Below, one piece after another: positions 1-12,552 of a stretch of 64,000 nucleotides of DNA. Origin of the DNA: Artemia franciscana (lineage: Eukaryota > Arthropoda > Branchiopoda > Anostraca > Artemiidae); assembly GCF_032884065.1 (NCBI RefSeq), contig NC_088883.1:23741637-23805636 (forward strand). The letters are read 5' to 3'. Each line of letters opens with the position of its first letter. Positions within the stretch are counted from its first letter, which is position 1. Both the position numbers and the translations under genes were made by a program. Below the pieces are notes generated by a model that had not been told where the DNA came from, searched no databases, and worked only from the letters and a program-made list of their open reading frames with translations.

Positions 1-729
1 TATATATATATATATATATGTTTTTAACTACGTAAAAAATTCGAATATACAACATTCTTCGCTGTCCCATTGTCTATGCATATAAATAGATTGTTAGGTT
101 TACTGACTCTTGAACATACAACATATAATTGTCCATGGGAAAAACAATCCGTATTCAGATCCATACCTCATTATTCTAATGATGTGTCCCTGTGTCCCAG
201 TCGTCATTTATATTCCCTGTGTCCCGGTCGTCATTGTGTCCCGGTGTCCCAGTTTGTGATTTCTCTTTCAGTTTCCCGGTCGTCATTTATATTCCCTGTG
301 TCCCGGTGTCCCGGTCGTCATTTGTGTCCCAGTCTGTAATTTCTATTCGAACAATCCCTGTGTCCCGGTCGTCATTTATATATCCCGCCTGTGCCCCCGG
401 CGTCCCCGTTGTAGTTGTGTCCCTTTGTCCCGGTCGTCATTTTATATTCCCTGTGTCCCGGTCGTGATTTGTGTCCGGGTGTCCCAGTCTGTAATTTCTC
501 TTTGAGGTTCCCGGTCGTCATTTATATTCCCTGTGTCCCGGTCGTCATTTGTGTCCCGGTATGTAATTTCATCAGTTGACAAACATGACGTCAGTCGACA
601 AATAACTTCATGACGCATACAGCTCAATCCTTAAAATGACGTCAGTCGACAAACATGACGTCAGTCGACACACAAACATGACGTAACTCGACAGACACAC
701 ACACACAGACAACTTATTTTTATATATAC
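1..729 (-). mobile_element. Non-autonomous Helitron, nested, 3' end outside window
   Basis: Read on the minus strand, this stretch begins near 729 with a run like TATATATAAAAATAAGTTG followed by a CTGTGTGTG-type run. This is the 5' terminal signature shared by the Helitrons at 15800-17176, 35447-36136 and 55818-57302. It then carries TGACGTCA octamers (586-593, 637-644, 656-663), a GACGACCGGGACAC minisatellite, and a segment (about 20-180) that matches 29840-30005 on the opposite strand. The window starts inside a TA run that lies just before the 3' end in the related element at 28759-30143, so the GC hairpin and CTAG terminus are presumably upstream of base 1. The element interrupts the helicase frame of the neighbouring Helitron relic. 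No coding capacity is seen. Confidence 0.7.
188..560. repeat. GTCCCGGTCGTCATTTATATTCCCT minisatellite
   Basis: A tandem, irregular minisatellite built from GTCCCGGTCGTCATTT and TATATTCCCTGTGTCCCGG blocks. About ten degenerate units are visible. The same units occur in reverse orientation at 29290-29840 and 56740-57110. Open frames here read as VPVSRSSFIFPVSRSS-like repeats and are products of the repeat, not a protein gene. Confidence 0.85.
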
Positions 730-735
730 AAAAGG

Positions 736-1789
736 CCCTGTCAAGATTGTGGCCTCTATTAGGTTTTCCATTGTTTTTTTTTACGGCAAGTCGCGTGCCA
801 TTGCAAAGCTTTGGTGGGTTGGTATTTCTTAAAAGTATTATTGGTACGCCTATTTTTAGTTGTAGCACGTGTGGTGGAAACCCTGAAAGATCCACGGGAT
901 TTAAAAATTCAGATGGATAATTAACCGCTTCATTTGGTTCCAAAACTGTGTCGACTGACTTGTAAAGGACTGCCTGGTCTCGAATCTTGGTCAACAATAT
1001 TGTTGATTTCGTGGACGTCTATATTTTTGGGTGCGAGAATCGCTCTTTCACTTAGCCATTTATTATTTTATAATTTTTTAGAATATTCGGAAATACTTTT
1101 TCAATCAATTCATTTTTGGACTTCACTAAATTATAGAAATCAGCAGGTAGTTGTATACGTCCTGAAATTGAGTCTACTGGGAGCTTTCCGTTTCCAATTG
1201 CCAGTAATTGATCTGAAAATGTTTGACCAGAGTCATCGTTTTGCAATCGGACACGCATATTTGTAGTTAATTTTAATGTTTTTACGTGTGCCCATAAATT
1301 AGAATTTTTCAGGCAAGCATTCATTTCGTCTGCAGGAGTTGATCTAGGTATTATAGGTAATGTTTGCCTGAAATCTCCCGCAAGCAATATTAATGTGCTG
1401 CCAAAGGGTTTCGACTTCCCTCGCAAATCTTTCAAGCATTGATCCAGAGCCTCGAGCAATTTTTTGTGTGCCATTGTGCACTCATCCCAAATAATAAGTT
1501 TGCATTGCTGCAATACTTTACCCATCCCAGATGATTTGGAAATATTGCACATGGGAGTTTCTGTAGAATGCAAATTCAGAGGCAATTTCAAAGCGGAATG
1601 AGCAGTTCTTCCACCAGGCAGCAATGTTGCGGCTATTCCGGACGACGCAATTGCCAACGCTATATCATTTTTGATCGAATTGATGCCAGAATCAGTTTTA
1701 TCACAAACGTTTTACCAGTACCTCCTGGCGCATCCAAAAAGAAAATTTCTCCAACGTTGTTATCGACACAATGCATTATCGTATCATAA
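736..1789 (-). pseudogene. Helitron Pif1-like helicase, broken
   Basis: The minus strand encodes the helicase half of a Helitron Rep-helicase, which unwinds DNA during rolling-circle transposition. In order: Walker A (DAPGGTGKT, about 1715-1740), a motif AIASSGIAATLLPGGRTAHS, the Pif1-family acidic box (LIIWDEC, about 1470-1490), motif III (LLAGDFRQTLP, about 1355-1390), and a downstream block beginning YKSVDTVLEPNEAVNYPSE with SGFPPHVLQLKIG. It is not functional. One A is missing just after Walker A near 1670. The frame is lost again near 1050-1080 and near 1000. The C-terminal motifs after TRLAVKK are deleted, and another Helitron enters at about 735. The family assignment rests on motif order. 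The upstream replication-initiator (HUH) domain is absent between here and the N-terminal fragment at 1840-2070. Confidence 0.85.
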
Positions 1790-1839
1790 ATGCATTCAAT
1801 TCAGAATTTCTATCACTGATGAAGTACAATTGTAAAAAT

Positions 1840-2070
1840 TTATGATTCTCGCCTTAGAATGGCACGCTTTCTGTTCTTTCTTTCTCTATCAGCCTCAAGC
1901 CTGTTTCCTTGCTGTTCTTTTGATTCCTCGGCACGCTTTCTTTTCTGACTTTCTCTATCAGCAGCAAATTTTTTGGCATAGACTCTTTGAGCATCTTCCT
2001 CGGCTGTTGCCATTGTAAGTTCATCAGTCATTTTAAAGTTAAACATTAATAGATTTCTACGTGAACGCAT
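1840..2070 (-). pseudogene. Helitron ORF N-terminal fragment with lysine/arginine repeats
   Basis: A 76-residue frame starting at an ATG at 2070 on the minus strand. After a short leader (MTDELTMATAEEDAQ) it becomes charged, with repeats such as RESQKRKRAEESKEQQGNR. The same repeat type, ESNKRKRAEESQEQRENR, occurs in the small Helitron at 35447-36136. It lies directly inside the Helitron 5' terminus (about 2198) and in the same orientation as the helicase relic, so it is read as the start of the same transposon ORF, cut short by an internal deletion. A separate small protein cannot be excluded, but nothing supports one. Confidence 0.65.
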
Positions 2071-2192
2071 GTCTTAAATATCTTTAATGACGTCACCGTC
2101 ATAGCAAAAATGACGACAACTAACTTCATGACGTCAGTCGATACAGAAACATGACGTCACCTGACAGACAGACAGACACACAGACAGACAAC

Positions 2193-2545
<353 letters not shown>

Positions 2546-4549
2546 ATACCCCCTCGGGAAGAGGGTTTTCCGCATGGGCACTTCCAGATAAGCTAGGACG
2601 ATGAAATTTGGCAGGCGTATCAGAGAACAGACAAGATTAAATCAGATTAAATCTTGTTGAGCCTTCAGATATAAACAGAATTAGTTCTAAAGCAATAACG
2701 AGGGGAGGATGGAGGTAAAAATTTATATATAATCCCCAGGAACATAACCAGGTCATTTATTTTTTGTTGTTGTTTTTTTGGAGGGGGGGTATTCATTATA
2801 GAGAGGAGTACAATAAAAGCTTTATGGACACATTGGAAAACGGATGAAATTGATATTTCATCCGTTTTGGCTGATGGAAATATTCCTGGTCTAGGCTGTT
2901 CTTATGAAGGTAAAGAGAAAGATTAAAGCCCAAAATGAACAGAATTTATACCATTCAAAAGGGGGATGAAGACTGTCCCCTCTTCATACCCACTATCCCT
3001 TCATAGTCGCAAAAATTTGCTTGGGGGTTAATTGCATCAGAAATGGCACTTCAGACGGATAAATCGTTTATGTAAGAGTTGTGGACGTGTTTTTAATCGA
3101 AAGAGGTAAAGTGAATGTTCATTAGATATTGATGCTAGAAACTGATTCAAGCTGAGGGATTTTCTTACCCTGCAAAGGAAATTCTAAGATCTTCTAGGGA
3201 TGAACCCAATAATTATTGTCAAGGTGGTTTGGTGGTTGCTTTAAAACTTTCTTTAGTGGAAAATATTGCTTGCTTATTTGTCAGGTTTGGGGTGGAGATT
3301 GTGAATTTATTTAGAACCAATGACTATAATTCTTTGAGAGATGAACATTCTAGTTGTAAATGGTTATGAATCCACAAAAAACGCAGTTCTGTGAGAAAAA
3401 TATGATGTTTTACTGGCCGGTTCCCTTTTTAGCACGAGCCTGACAGGGCAAGATAAGTATTTTCGTTAAGACCAGCACTACGAACACAACTTATAAAGGG
3501 GTCAGAGCTTTGGAAAAAGGTCAGTTGGTGGAAGACAAAAAAGAAGTTAGGGTATAAGCAACAGAAGAGACTAAAAAAAGAAAGTCAAGAAATGTGCACT
3601 TCTAAATAGCGAAAAAAAATTTTGGCGTTGCTTTTTATTACTTATGTTGGGTGGTTTAAACAAGGAACAGTATAAAATCTAGAAGACCATTACTGGTATA
3701 AATCAATCTAAAAATAGGGGAGAAATCTGTAAAAAAAAATTGACAAATTTTGGTCTGGTTGGTCTTTTGTTTGTATTTTTGGGTTGCTGTCTAATCCCGA
3801 TCTTTATATATCCTTATGATCTGGTTGTTCTTTATCTATTAATTCTCTTGACCTACTTCTACGTTCGATTTTAGGTTTCTGGGCCATACCTCATAGGGAA
3901 TTGATTTCTTATTGTTTGCGACATATAAAATTTCATGTCTATTGGGATTTAAACTGAAAATAAAAGAAAAAAATCACTTCTGTAATTATGTATTTTATTG
4001 CTTTTTCCAAGTCATATCTTAATGTGTTATAAGTTTTGCCTCTCTCTTTTGAACTGTAGTATAAAAACAGTGTTTACAAGAGTGTGGTACATGACTTTAA
4101 GTGATTCGGCTCCGCTTAGAAGGAATTTGGCTGTGCTTACCAAATTCAATCATGCGCAGGCTGATATCAAGGTTTAAGTTTTATTCATAGCTCGACCTTT
4201 CGTATACTGTAGCCTAACCGTGAATCCTGAGCAAGGTCAGTCAGATCGAAATTTTGAAGCAACAGAACGTGAGATGTAAGTCATTTTGCTTCTTTTTAGT
4301 TAGTGTTATATGAGGTCAATATAAACTTTCTGAACTTTGCAGTCTGTAAATTGTTCCTTGGGCTCTTTTTGTATTTTTTTTACTCTCAGTAATCCCAAGA
4401 TTACTTCAATAGAACTAAATAATATCGTTATTATATATTAAGCAAAGCTGCTGAAAATCAAGTCATGACAAAAGGAGTATTCATTAGCAACTGGATAAAA
4501 AAAAGAGAACTACACAAGCCTCTGTGAGCAGTGGCGTCATTTTGTAAAA
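2546..4549. other. No gene recognised; R1 fragment and a perfect hairpin
   Basis: About 2 kb without a usable frame. At 2576-2650 lies a fragment of repeat family R1 (CTTCCAGATAAGCTAGGACG and onwards). At 2837-2868 there is a perfect inverted repeat: AAAACGGATGAAAT, a TGAT loop, then its complement. The rest (2870-4549) is AT-rich single-copy-looking sequence in which I see nothing. Confidence 0.6.
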
Positions 4550-5412
4550 TCAAAAAGGGGAGGGAGTCAAATTCGTCGTTTTTTCAGTTTTCCAATGAAA
4601 AAAGCAAAAACACAGACGTTTCAATAGAAAAATCCTCAAAATAGGCTTTTCCTTAATACTAGAGAGGTGAAAAATATGTCGGTTATGTCAATCACGTATC
4701 TAGGGCTTGTGCGCATTCTTCTCATCAAGTTTCATCAAGATTTCTCCACTCTAAGCGTTTTCCAAAATTTCCAACCCTCCCCCTCAACTCCCCCTAATGA
4801 CACTGGACCCGGTTAGGATTTAAAATAAGAGATCTGAGTTACAAGATTCTTCCAAATATCAAATTTCATTAAGATCTAATCGCTCCTTCCTAAGTTTAAA
4901 ATACCTCAGTTTTCAAAATTAACCCTCCCTCCCAACTCATCCAAAGAGAGCGGATCCATTCTGTTTATGTCAGTCCTAAATACGTCAATCACGTATTTAG
5001 GACTTATGCTTTTTTCACATCAAGTTTCATCCCGATCCCTCCGCTCTAAGTGTTTTCCAAGATTTTAGGTTTTCCCCTCCAACTCCCCCGGTGTCACCAG
5101 ATCTGGTCAGGATTTAAAATAAGAGTTCTGAGACATGATGTCTAAATATCAAATTTCATTAAGACCCGATCACATTTTCATAAGTTAAAAATGCCTCGTT
5201 TTCTAATTTTTCCGAATTAAAAGTTCCCTCACTCCCCCCAGATGGTCGAATCGGGGAAACAACTATTTCTGATTAAATCTCTAATACACCTGCCAAATTT
5301 CATCATCATAGCTTATATGGAAGTTCCCAAACTAGCGAAACCGGGACAGACAGACAGACCGACAGAAATTGCGATCGCTGTGTCACTTAGTAAATACCAA
5401 GTGCCATAAAAA
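4550..5412 (+). repeat. Repeat family R1, about 286-bp units
   Basis: Recurrent blocks read AAATTTCATTAAGATCYGATC, then GTAAGTTAAAAATACCTC, then AACCCTCCCTCC. They recur about every 290 bases here (near 4860 and 5150). The array ends with a tail CCGGGACAGACAGACAGACC followed by GCGATCGCTGTGTCACTTAG and CCAAGTGCCATAAAA. A tail-to-tail copy begins at about 5643. No frame is conserved between copies. Confidence 0.75.
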
Positions 5413-5639
5413 TAAGATTCAAAAACTAAATGAATCAGAAGAATCAGTATTTTTGGCTGATTCTGACTATTCAAAATTCCTTACGTGTACCCATCAAAAG
5501 TTGGAATCCTTATAGCCACAGTGAAGTATTTATTTGTTTCTTTGTCTACTAGTTTTTATTCATACGGTAACGGTATTGAACCACTGTCGTAGAATATCAA
5601 GAAAGAGCTCATTAAAAAAAATCAAAGAAGGTGCTCTTT

Positions 5640-7660
5640 TAAATTCTTTTTATGGCTCTTGGTATTAACCAAGTGACATATTAGCGATCGTAAATTCTGT
5701 CGGTCTATCTGTCCCGGTTTTTATGGCACTTGATATTAACCAAGTGGTATTGGTATTAACCAATAAAAAACCAAGTGGTATTGATATTAACCAATAAAAA
5801 ATTGAGGTATTTTTAACTTAAGAACGGGTGACCGGATCTTAATAAAATTTGATTTTTAGAAGGAACTCCTGTCTCAGAGCTCTTATTTCAAATCCCGACC
5901 AGATCTTTTGATATTGGGGGGAGTTTGAGGGGGAAACCGGAAATCTTGGAAAACGCTTATAAATGTCGTAGATGCGGGATTGATGTAATCGGACTGGATC
6001 CGCTCTCTTTGGTGGAGTCAGGTGGTGTGGTTCAGTGCTTTGGCAAGTTAGGTGCTTTTGGACGTACAGGGAGCTGCACAAATTGACTTGATAAAGTCGT
6101 TTTCTACGATTCGACCACCTGGGGGGCTGAAGCGAGTGGAAAAATTAGAAAAATTGGGGTGTTTATAACTCACGAGTGAGTGATCGGATCTTGATGAATT
6201 TTAATGTTTAGAAGGACCTCGTGACTCAGAGTTCTTATTTTAAATCCCGACCGGCATTAAGCCTCTGATTTTCCTTTTAAAGCAATCTATTGATTCTTAG
6301 AATTTCGCTAGAGCTCATACCATATGGGCTCTTGACTCTTGGCTCTTCCGTCCTCGTCACAAGTGCCATATGAGCTCTTAGCTCTTGTCAAGGAGGCACA
6401 CTCGTGCCTCTATAAAGAGGCGACACACGACAATGTTAAGCGATCTTCGGTTCCAGTGGTCGCAGACGGATGGGGAGGGATGCATTTCGTAGCCCGAGCT
6501 CCAACTAAGAAACCTGCAAAATTTCATCCCCCTCCAACTTTTTCTTCATGGGGAAAATCTGGCCGAAAGTTTCGACCTGTCAACCCAAGCCCCCCTTTAA
6601 CGTTGTCCGATCGGGCTGAAATTCACAAGTTAAGGTCCCCTAGGGCCCAGGAGCTTATCCGCGAAATTTCAGCTTGATCCGATAACTCCTTCCCTGTTTT
6701 CCAGAAACCACGCATAGCCACTTAAAATTCATTTACTTTTTTTTTCGCCACGCCTACAGGTCACACCCGACATCGGATCTGGGTGTACGAAGACTCATTC
6801 GATGCGGAATTCTCCGAGTAAGTGCCCATGAAAGTTTCGTAGGAAAATCTTAACCCCCCGAAAGTTTCGAAGGGGGAGGAGAAATTAGAAAAAATTAGGT
6901 ATTTTTAACTTATGAATGGGTGACGAGATCTTAATGAAATATGATATTTAGAAGGATATTGTGACTCAGAGCTGTTATTTCAAATCCCGACCGGATCCGG
7001 TGACATTGGGGGGAGTTGGAGGGGGAAACCTAAAATCTTCAAAAACACTGAGAGTGGAGGGATCGGGATGAAACTTGGTGGGAAAAATAAACAGAAGAGC
7101 TTTTATTTTAAATCCCAACCAGATCTGGGGACATTTGGGGGGGGGGGAGCTGGAGGGAAAAACCAGAAATCTTGGGAAACGCTTAGAGTGGAGAGATTGG
7201 GATGAAACTTGGTGGGTAGAAAAGGCAAATGTCGTAGATACGTGACTGATGTAACCAGACTGGGTCCGCTCTCTTTGGGGGAGTTAGGGGGGGTCCAGTG
7301 CTTTGGGAAGTTTGGTGCTTCTGGACGTGCTAGGATGATGAAAATTGGCAGGCGCGTCAGGGACCTTTCCCCGATCCGACCATCTAAGGGGCTGAAGGGA
7401 GACGAAAAATAGAAAAAATTATGTATTTTTAACTTAGGAGTGGTTGATCAGATTTTAAGGAATTTTGATATTTAGAAGGACCTCGTGTCTCAGAGCTCTT
7501 AAATCCTAACCGGCATTAAGCCTCTGATTTCACTTTTAAAGCAATCCATTGATTCTTACAATTTTGCTAGAGCTCATGCCATATGAGCTCTTGGCTTTTG
7601 GCTCTTCCGGCCTCGTCACAAGTCCCATATGAGCTCTTAGCTCTCGTTTTTCTTCTTTTT
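5640..7660 (-). repeat. Repeat family R1, inverted copy or copies
   Basis: This is the reverse complement of the R1 pattern at 4550-5412. It opens with TATTAGCGATCGTAAATTCTG and continues through three or more units (GAACGGGTGACCGGATCTTA, GAGTGAGTGATCGGATCTTG, GAATGGGTGACGAGATCTTA). It twice reaches the other element end, AGAGCTCATACCATATGGGC / GACGAGGCCGGAAGAGCC type, at about 6250-6430 and 7500-7650. The frame at 6339-6677 falls inside this repeat and is not considered a gene. Confidence 0.7.
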
Positions 7661-8372
7661 TTTTTGATAAGCCGAGTGAAATGAACTGAAAATAACAACA
7701 AATTAACAAAATTATAAGAGGAGTTAAACCTTCTTGAACCTAAATACAGAGTCACTAGTAAATAAAGAGCTACATCAAAATTATAAATAGATGGAAATTA
7801 GCATACATATGAGATTATATTGTCACCTTAACCTTTGGCTTTACCCTAAAGTATTACTTTTTTATTTTTTTATTTTTTTTAAACTAAAATATTTCTTCCA
7901 ATTATGAATTTTCATGCTAAGAAGGTTTAGAACAATTTAGTCTCGGCTTCAGTTCATATCAAGGAAGAAAATGTAATGCTTTTCATTTGTTATTCTTAAA
8001 TTATTTTTGCTTTGTTGTATTTGCATGCAACAGAGATTTGTGACAGCTTGGATTCCTCGTTTTTTGTTTCTAGGTTTTAAAACCCCTCCCTCCAGAAACG
8101 CCCTCACATGGTAAGAAACTCTTTCTGCAGATATATTCCTTAGGACAGAACATATCAAAAATAGAATAAATACTTTGACAAAATTAATATGTGCAGCTAA
8201 ATGTGCAGAAAAAAATACATTGTAAGAATATTCAATTCAGCTCAAAGACTCTATAGATTTAAAAGTTCCAATTATTCTAGGTTTATTTTTAGTATCATCA
8301 GTCCGTATCGTTCAGTAGTATTGTCCCGTAGCATTATTAGCAGTGAGATACTCATAATGGTTTAATCACATA
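7661..8372. other. No gene; second copy of dispersed repeat
   Basis: AT-rich DNA. Positions 7930-8150 repeat 2331-2545 in the same orientation. Nothing else is recognised. Confidence 0.55.
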
Positions 8373-8681
8373 ATTAAATATAAAAAAACTAGTTTTTTTA
8401 ACTAAAAGTAAGGAGCGACATTAAAACTTAAAACGAACAGAAATTACTCCGTATATGAAATGGGTTGTCCCCTCCGCAATCCCACGCTCTTTACGCTAAA
8501 GTTTGACTCTTTGCCACAATTCTACTTTTTAAAAAAAATAAAAACTTTAGCGTAAAGAGCGTGGGACTGCGGAGGGGACAACCCATTTCATATACGGAGT
8601 AATTTCTGTTCGTTTTAAGTTTTAATGTCGCTCCTTACTTTTAGTTAAAAAAACTAGTTTTTTTTTATTTAATTTCTGAAC
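8373..8681. mobile_element. Foldback hairpin element, near-perfect
   Basis: Two inverted arms of about 130 bases (roughly 8373-8507 and 8543-8681) around a loop of about 35 bases. The outer part reads AAAAAAACTAGTTTTTT and ACTAAAAGTAAGGAGCGAC. The inner part reads GGTTGTCCCCTCCGCAATCC and GCTCTTTACGCTAAAG. The arms match almost base for base. Diverged relatives occur at 12281-12552, 21640-21900, 42040-42325, 50580-50865 and, cut by the window end, 63795-64000. There is no coding capacity. It resembles a foldback-type MITE. Confidence 0.85.
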
Positions 8682-11290
8682 GTTTTTGAATTAATGCATG
8701 TTTGATTTTGGCTCTCCGCACATAAATTATTGAAATGAAATTAGTATATTAATTTTTTTTTTTTGGCTAAATGGCTTTCTCTTAGTTTTGATCAGACGAT
8801 TTTGAGAAATAAGGGGTGGGGAAGGAGGCCTAGCTGCCCTCCAATTTTTCGGTTACTTAAAAAGGCTACTAGAACTTTTAATATTCAACGAACGTTTTTA
8901 TTAGTAAAAAATATACGTAACTTAAGAATTAACTTACGTAACAAACTTTTATATTCTTATATTTTTATTACGTGTACGAAGGGGTTTGTACCCTCGTTAA
9001 TACCTCGCTCTTTACACTAAATCGTAAGTTTTGTCCCAATTCTTTAAGAATGACCCCTGAATCAAAAAGGCCGTAGAATAAATAGTTGAAATCACTAAAA
9101 ATATTTTAGCATAAAGAGCGAGGTATTTATCTCCTCCTAAATACCTCGCTCTTTATGCTAAAGTATTTTTAGAACCCCTCATATGCGTAATAATCTCTGT
9201 TCGTTTTAAATTTCAATGCTATTCCTTACTTTCATTTGAAAAAACGTTTTCATGTTTATTTTTTCATTGTTTTTTTTTATAGCAATGCTAGAAAATCCTG
9301 CACCCTTTTCATTGAATTTTTCTTCCCCCATGACATATTCCTCAAAGGAAAGATCCTCCCACAAAGCCCTCTCCCATCAACCCCACCCCCCAAACCAAAA
9401 ATCCCCATGAAAACGTCTCTACACTTCCCAATAACCATTACTATATGTAAACACTGGTCAAAGTTTGTAACTTGCAGCCCCTCCCTCAGGGATTGTGGGG
9501 GAGTAAGTCATTCCCAAAGACATAGTTATTATGGTTTTCGACTATGCTGAACAAAATGGCTATCTTAAAATTTTAATCTGTTGACATTTGGAAAAAATGA
9601 GCATGGGAGGGGGCCTATTTGCCCTCCAATTTTTTTGGTCACTTAAAAAGGGCACTAGAACTTTTCATTTCCGTTAGAATGAGTCCTCTCGCAACATTCT
9701 AGGACCACTTGGTCGATAAGATGACCCCTGGGAAAAAAAAAACAAAAAAAAACAAACAAACAAATAAACACGCACCCGTGATTTGTCTTCTGGCAAAAAA
9801 AATACAAAATTCCACATTTTTTAGATAGGAGCTTGAAATTTTTGTTATAGAGTTCTCTGATATACCGAATGCGATAGTGTGATTTTCGTTAAGATTCTAT
9901 GACTTTTAGGGGATGTTTCCCCCTTTTTTCCAAAATAGGGCAAATTTTCTCAGGCTCGTAACTTTTGATGACAAAGACTAAATTAATTGAAACTTATATA
10001 TTTAGAATCAGCGTAAAAATTCGATTCTTTTGCTGTATCTTTTAGCATCAAAATTCCGTTTTTTTAGAGTTTCTTTTACTATTGAGCCGGGTCGCCCCTT
10101 ACTACAGTTCCTTACCACGAACTGTTTGAAAAGAAAATAATTCGGTATTTCGGGGCTTCTGACATTATTACTCCTTTGCGGAAGTTAGGCTCAAAATTGA
10201 AAAAAGGATTATATTTTTTCTCTGGGCCCCTTCCACCTCTTAGTTCGTTTATTTTCCCGTTAGTTTTCACCTGTTTTCGCTTTATAGTTGTGTTATCTCT
10301 TAGTAGTTCTTTCGTTAGTTGAGTTATGGTTGTGGTATATATGTCTTATAGCTCGTATAGTTGTGCTATTTTCAAATTATACTCCATAATAGAGAGGCTC
10401 CGAACACCCAGCATTGTATATTAAGCTCTTAATTCGACGTTTTTTTCTAACGTGACCAGATTCGTCCTGCGCCCTTTTCATTGAATTTTTTCCCCCATGG
10501 CATATTTCTCCAAGGAAAGATCCTCCCACATAGCCCCCTCCCTCAACCCTACCCCCAAAACCAAAAATATCCCCCTGAAAACGTCTGTACATTTCCCAAT
10601 AACCATTATTATATGTAAACACTGGTTGAAGTTTGTAACTTGCAACCCCTCCCCCAGGGACTGTGGGAGAGTAAGTCATCCCCAAAAACATAGTTATTAT
10701 GATTTTCGACTATGCTAAACAAAATGGCTATCTCGAAATTTTGATCCGTTGACTTTGGGAAAAAAATGAGCGTGGGAGGGGGCCTAGATGCCCTCCAATT
10801 TTTTTGGTCACTTAAAAAGGGCACTAGAACTTTTCATTTCCGTTAGAATGAGCCCTCTTGCGACATTCTAGGACCACTTGGTCGATACGATGACCCCTGG
10901 GGAAAAAAAAAACAAATAAACAAATAAACACGCACCCGTGATTTGTCTTCTGGCAAAAAATGCAAAATTCCACATTTTTGTAGATAGGAGCTTGGAACTT
11001 CTACAGTAGGGTTCTCTGATACGCTGAATCTGATGTGTCATTTTCGTTAAGATCCTATGACTTTTAGGGGGTGTTTCCCCCTATTTTCCTAAATAAGGCA
11101 AATTTTCTCAGGCTCGTAACTTTTGATGGCTAAGACTAAACTTGATGAAACTTATATATTTAAAATCAACATTAAAATGCGATTCTTTTGATGTAGCTAT
11201 TGATATTAAAATTCAATTTTTTAGAGTTTTGGTTACTATTGAGCCGGATCGCTCCTTACTACAGTTCGTTACCACGAACTGTTTGATAAA
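8682..11290 (+). repeat. Repeat family R2 with internal tandem duplication
   Basis: A non-coding repeat attached to the foldback hairpin. It runs through GGCTTTCTC, GAGGCCTAG, AACGAACGTTTTT, then a block with GGCACTAGAACTTTTCATTT and GATGACCCCTGG. It ends at ACTATTGAGCCGGGTCGC with a palindromic terminus AGTTCGTTACCACGAACTG. The block 9240-10140 is repeated in tandem at about 10440-11290. Related copies lie at 21900-22870, 41200-42030 (reverse) and in unit 2. Frames of 70-104 residues in it are not preserved between copies. Confidence 0.7.
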
Positions 11291-11385
11291 ATTCATTCAT
11301 TTATTCATCTGCAGTCTCCAATAAACCTGTAACAGGCATTTGATCATCCTAAATCCATTTCAATCCTTTAATTTCTTTAATCAAA

Positions 11386-12552
11386 CAGTTCGTGGTAACG
11401 AACTGTAGTAAAGAGCGACCCGGCTCAATAGTAACCGAAACAATAAAAAATTAAATTTTGATACCAATAGTTACATCAAAGGAATCGCATTTTTATGCTA
11501 ATTTTGATCAGAAGTTATGAAGTTACGAGCCTGAAAAAATTTGCCTTAATTTAGACAAATAGGAGGAAACAATCTCTAAAAGTCACATAATCTTAACGAA
11601 AATCACACCATAAGATTCAGCATATAAGAGAACTCTTCTATAGAAGTTTCAAGCTCCGATCTACAAAAATGTGGAATTTTGTATTTTTTTTTGCCAGAAG
11701 ACAGATCACGGATGCGTGTTTATTTGTTTTTTGTTTTTGTTTTTATCGCCAGGGGTGAGCGTGCCGACCCAGTGGTCCTATAATGTCACAAGAGAGCTCA
11801 TTCTAACGGAAATTAAACGTTTATTTAGTAATCTAAGTGACCTAGAAAATTGGGAGGCACCTTGGCTCCTCATACGCTAATTTTTTTTCAAAACCAGATA
11901 AAAATTTTGGGAAAGCCGTTTTGTTCAGCTTAGTCGAAAAACCTGATAATTATGTCTTTTGGGACGACTTAATCCCAAGGGGAAGGGCTGGAAGTTATCG
12001 GGGGGCTTGGGGGGTCGCGAAGCCCCCCACCAACTAGTTACTAATAAAAACATTTGTAAAAAATAAAAAGTTCTAGTTGTCTTTTCAAGTAATCAAAAAT
12101 TGGAGGTTAACTAGGCCTCCTCCCCACCCCTTTTTCTTATCTAAATCGTCCGATCAAAACTATGAGAAAGCCATTTAGCAAAAAAAATAATAATATGTAA
12201 ATTTTGTTTTAATTATTCATGTGCGGTAAGCCAAAATAAAACATGCATTAATTCAAAAACGTTCAGAAGAAAAAAAAATTTTTAACTGCAAGTAAGGAGG
12301 GACATTAAAACTTAAAACGAACAGAAATTATTCTGTATATGAAAGGGGTCATCCCCTCCTCAACACCTCGCTCTTTACGCTAAAGTTTTTTTTATTGTTT
12401 TAAAAAGTAGAGTTGTGAGAAAGAGTCAAACTTTAGAGTAAAGAGAGAGGCGTTTAAGAGGGGACAACTCTTTTAATCTACAGAATAATTTATGTTCGTT
12501 TTAAGTGTTAATGTTGCTCCTTACTTGCAATTACAAAAGAAACTTGTTTTTG
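11386..12552 (-). repeat. R2 repeat, inverted copy ending in foldback hairpin
   Basis: Starts with CAGTTCGTGGTAACGAACTG and runs as the reverse complement of the R2 copy at 8682-11290, with an internal deletion. It ends in a degenerate foldback hairpin (12281-12552). Together with 8373-11290 it forms a foldback structure of about 4.2 kb whose two arms are separated by only about 95 bases (11291-11385). Confidence 0.75.

Noticed and set aside
70-467. VPVSRSSFIFPVSRSS frames
   Set aside because: Translation of the minisatellite; overlapping frames give the same strings shifted.
188-560. Direct repeats resembling a CRISPR array
   Set aside because: Units abut without unique spacers, lengths vary, and the context is a eukaryotic transposon.
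6339-6677. 112-residue frame as a possible gene
   Set aside because: It lies wholly inside repeat R1 and is not open in other R1 copies.
9236-9550. A frame containing NARKSC...PHDIFLKGKILP, seen in part at 10497, 22507, 41234 and 51347
   Set aside because: The nucleotide repeat R2 recurs, but the frame is broken by indels between copies, so there is no sign of selection for a protein.
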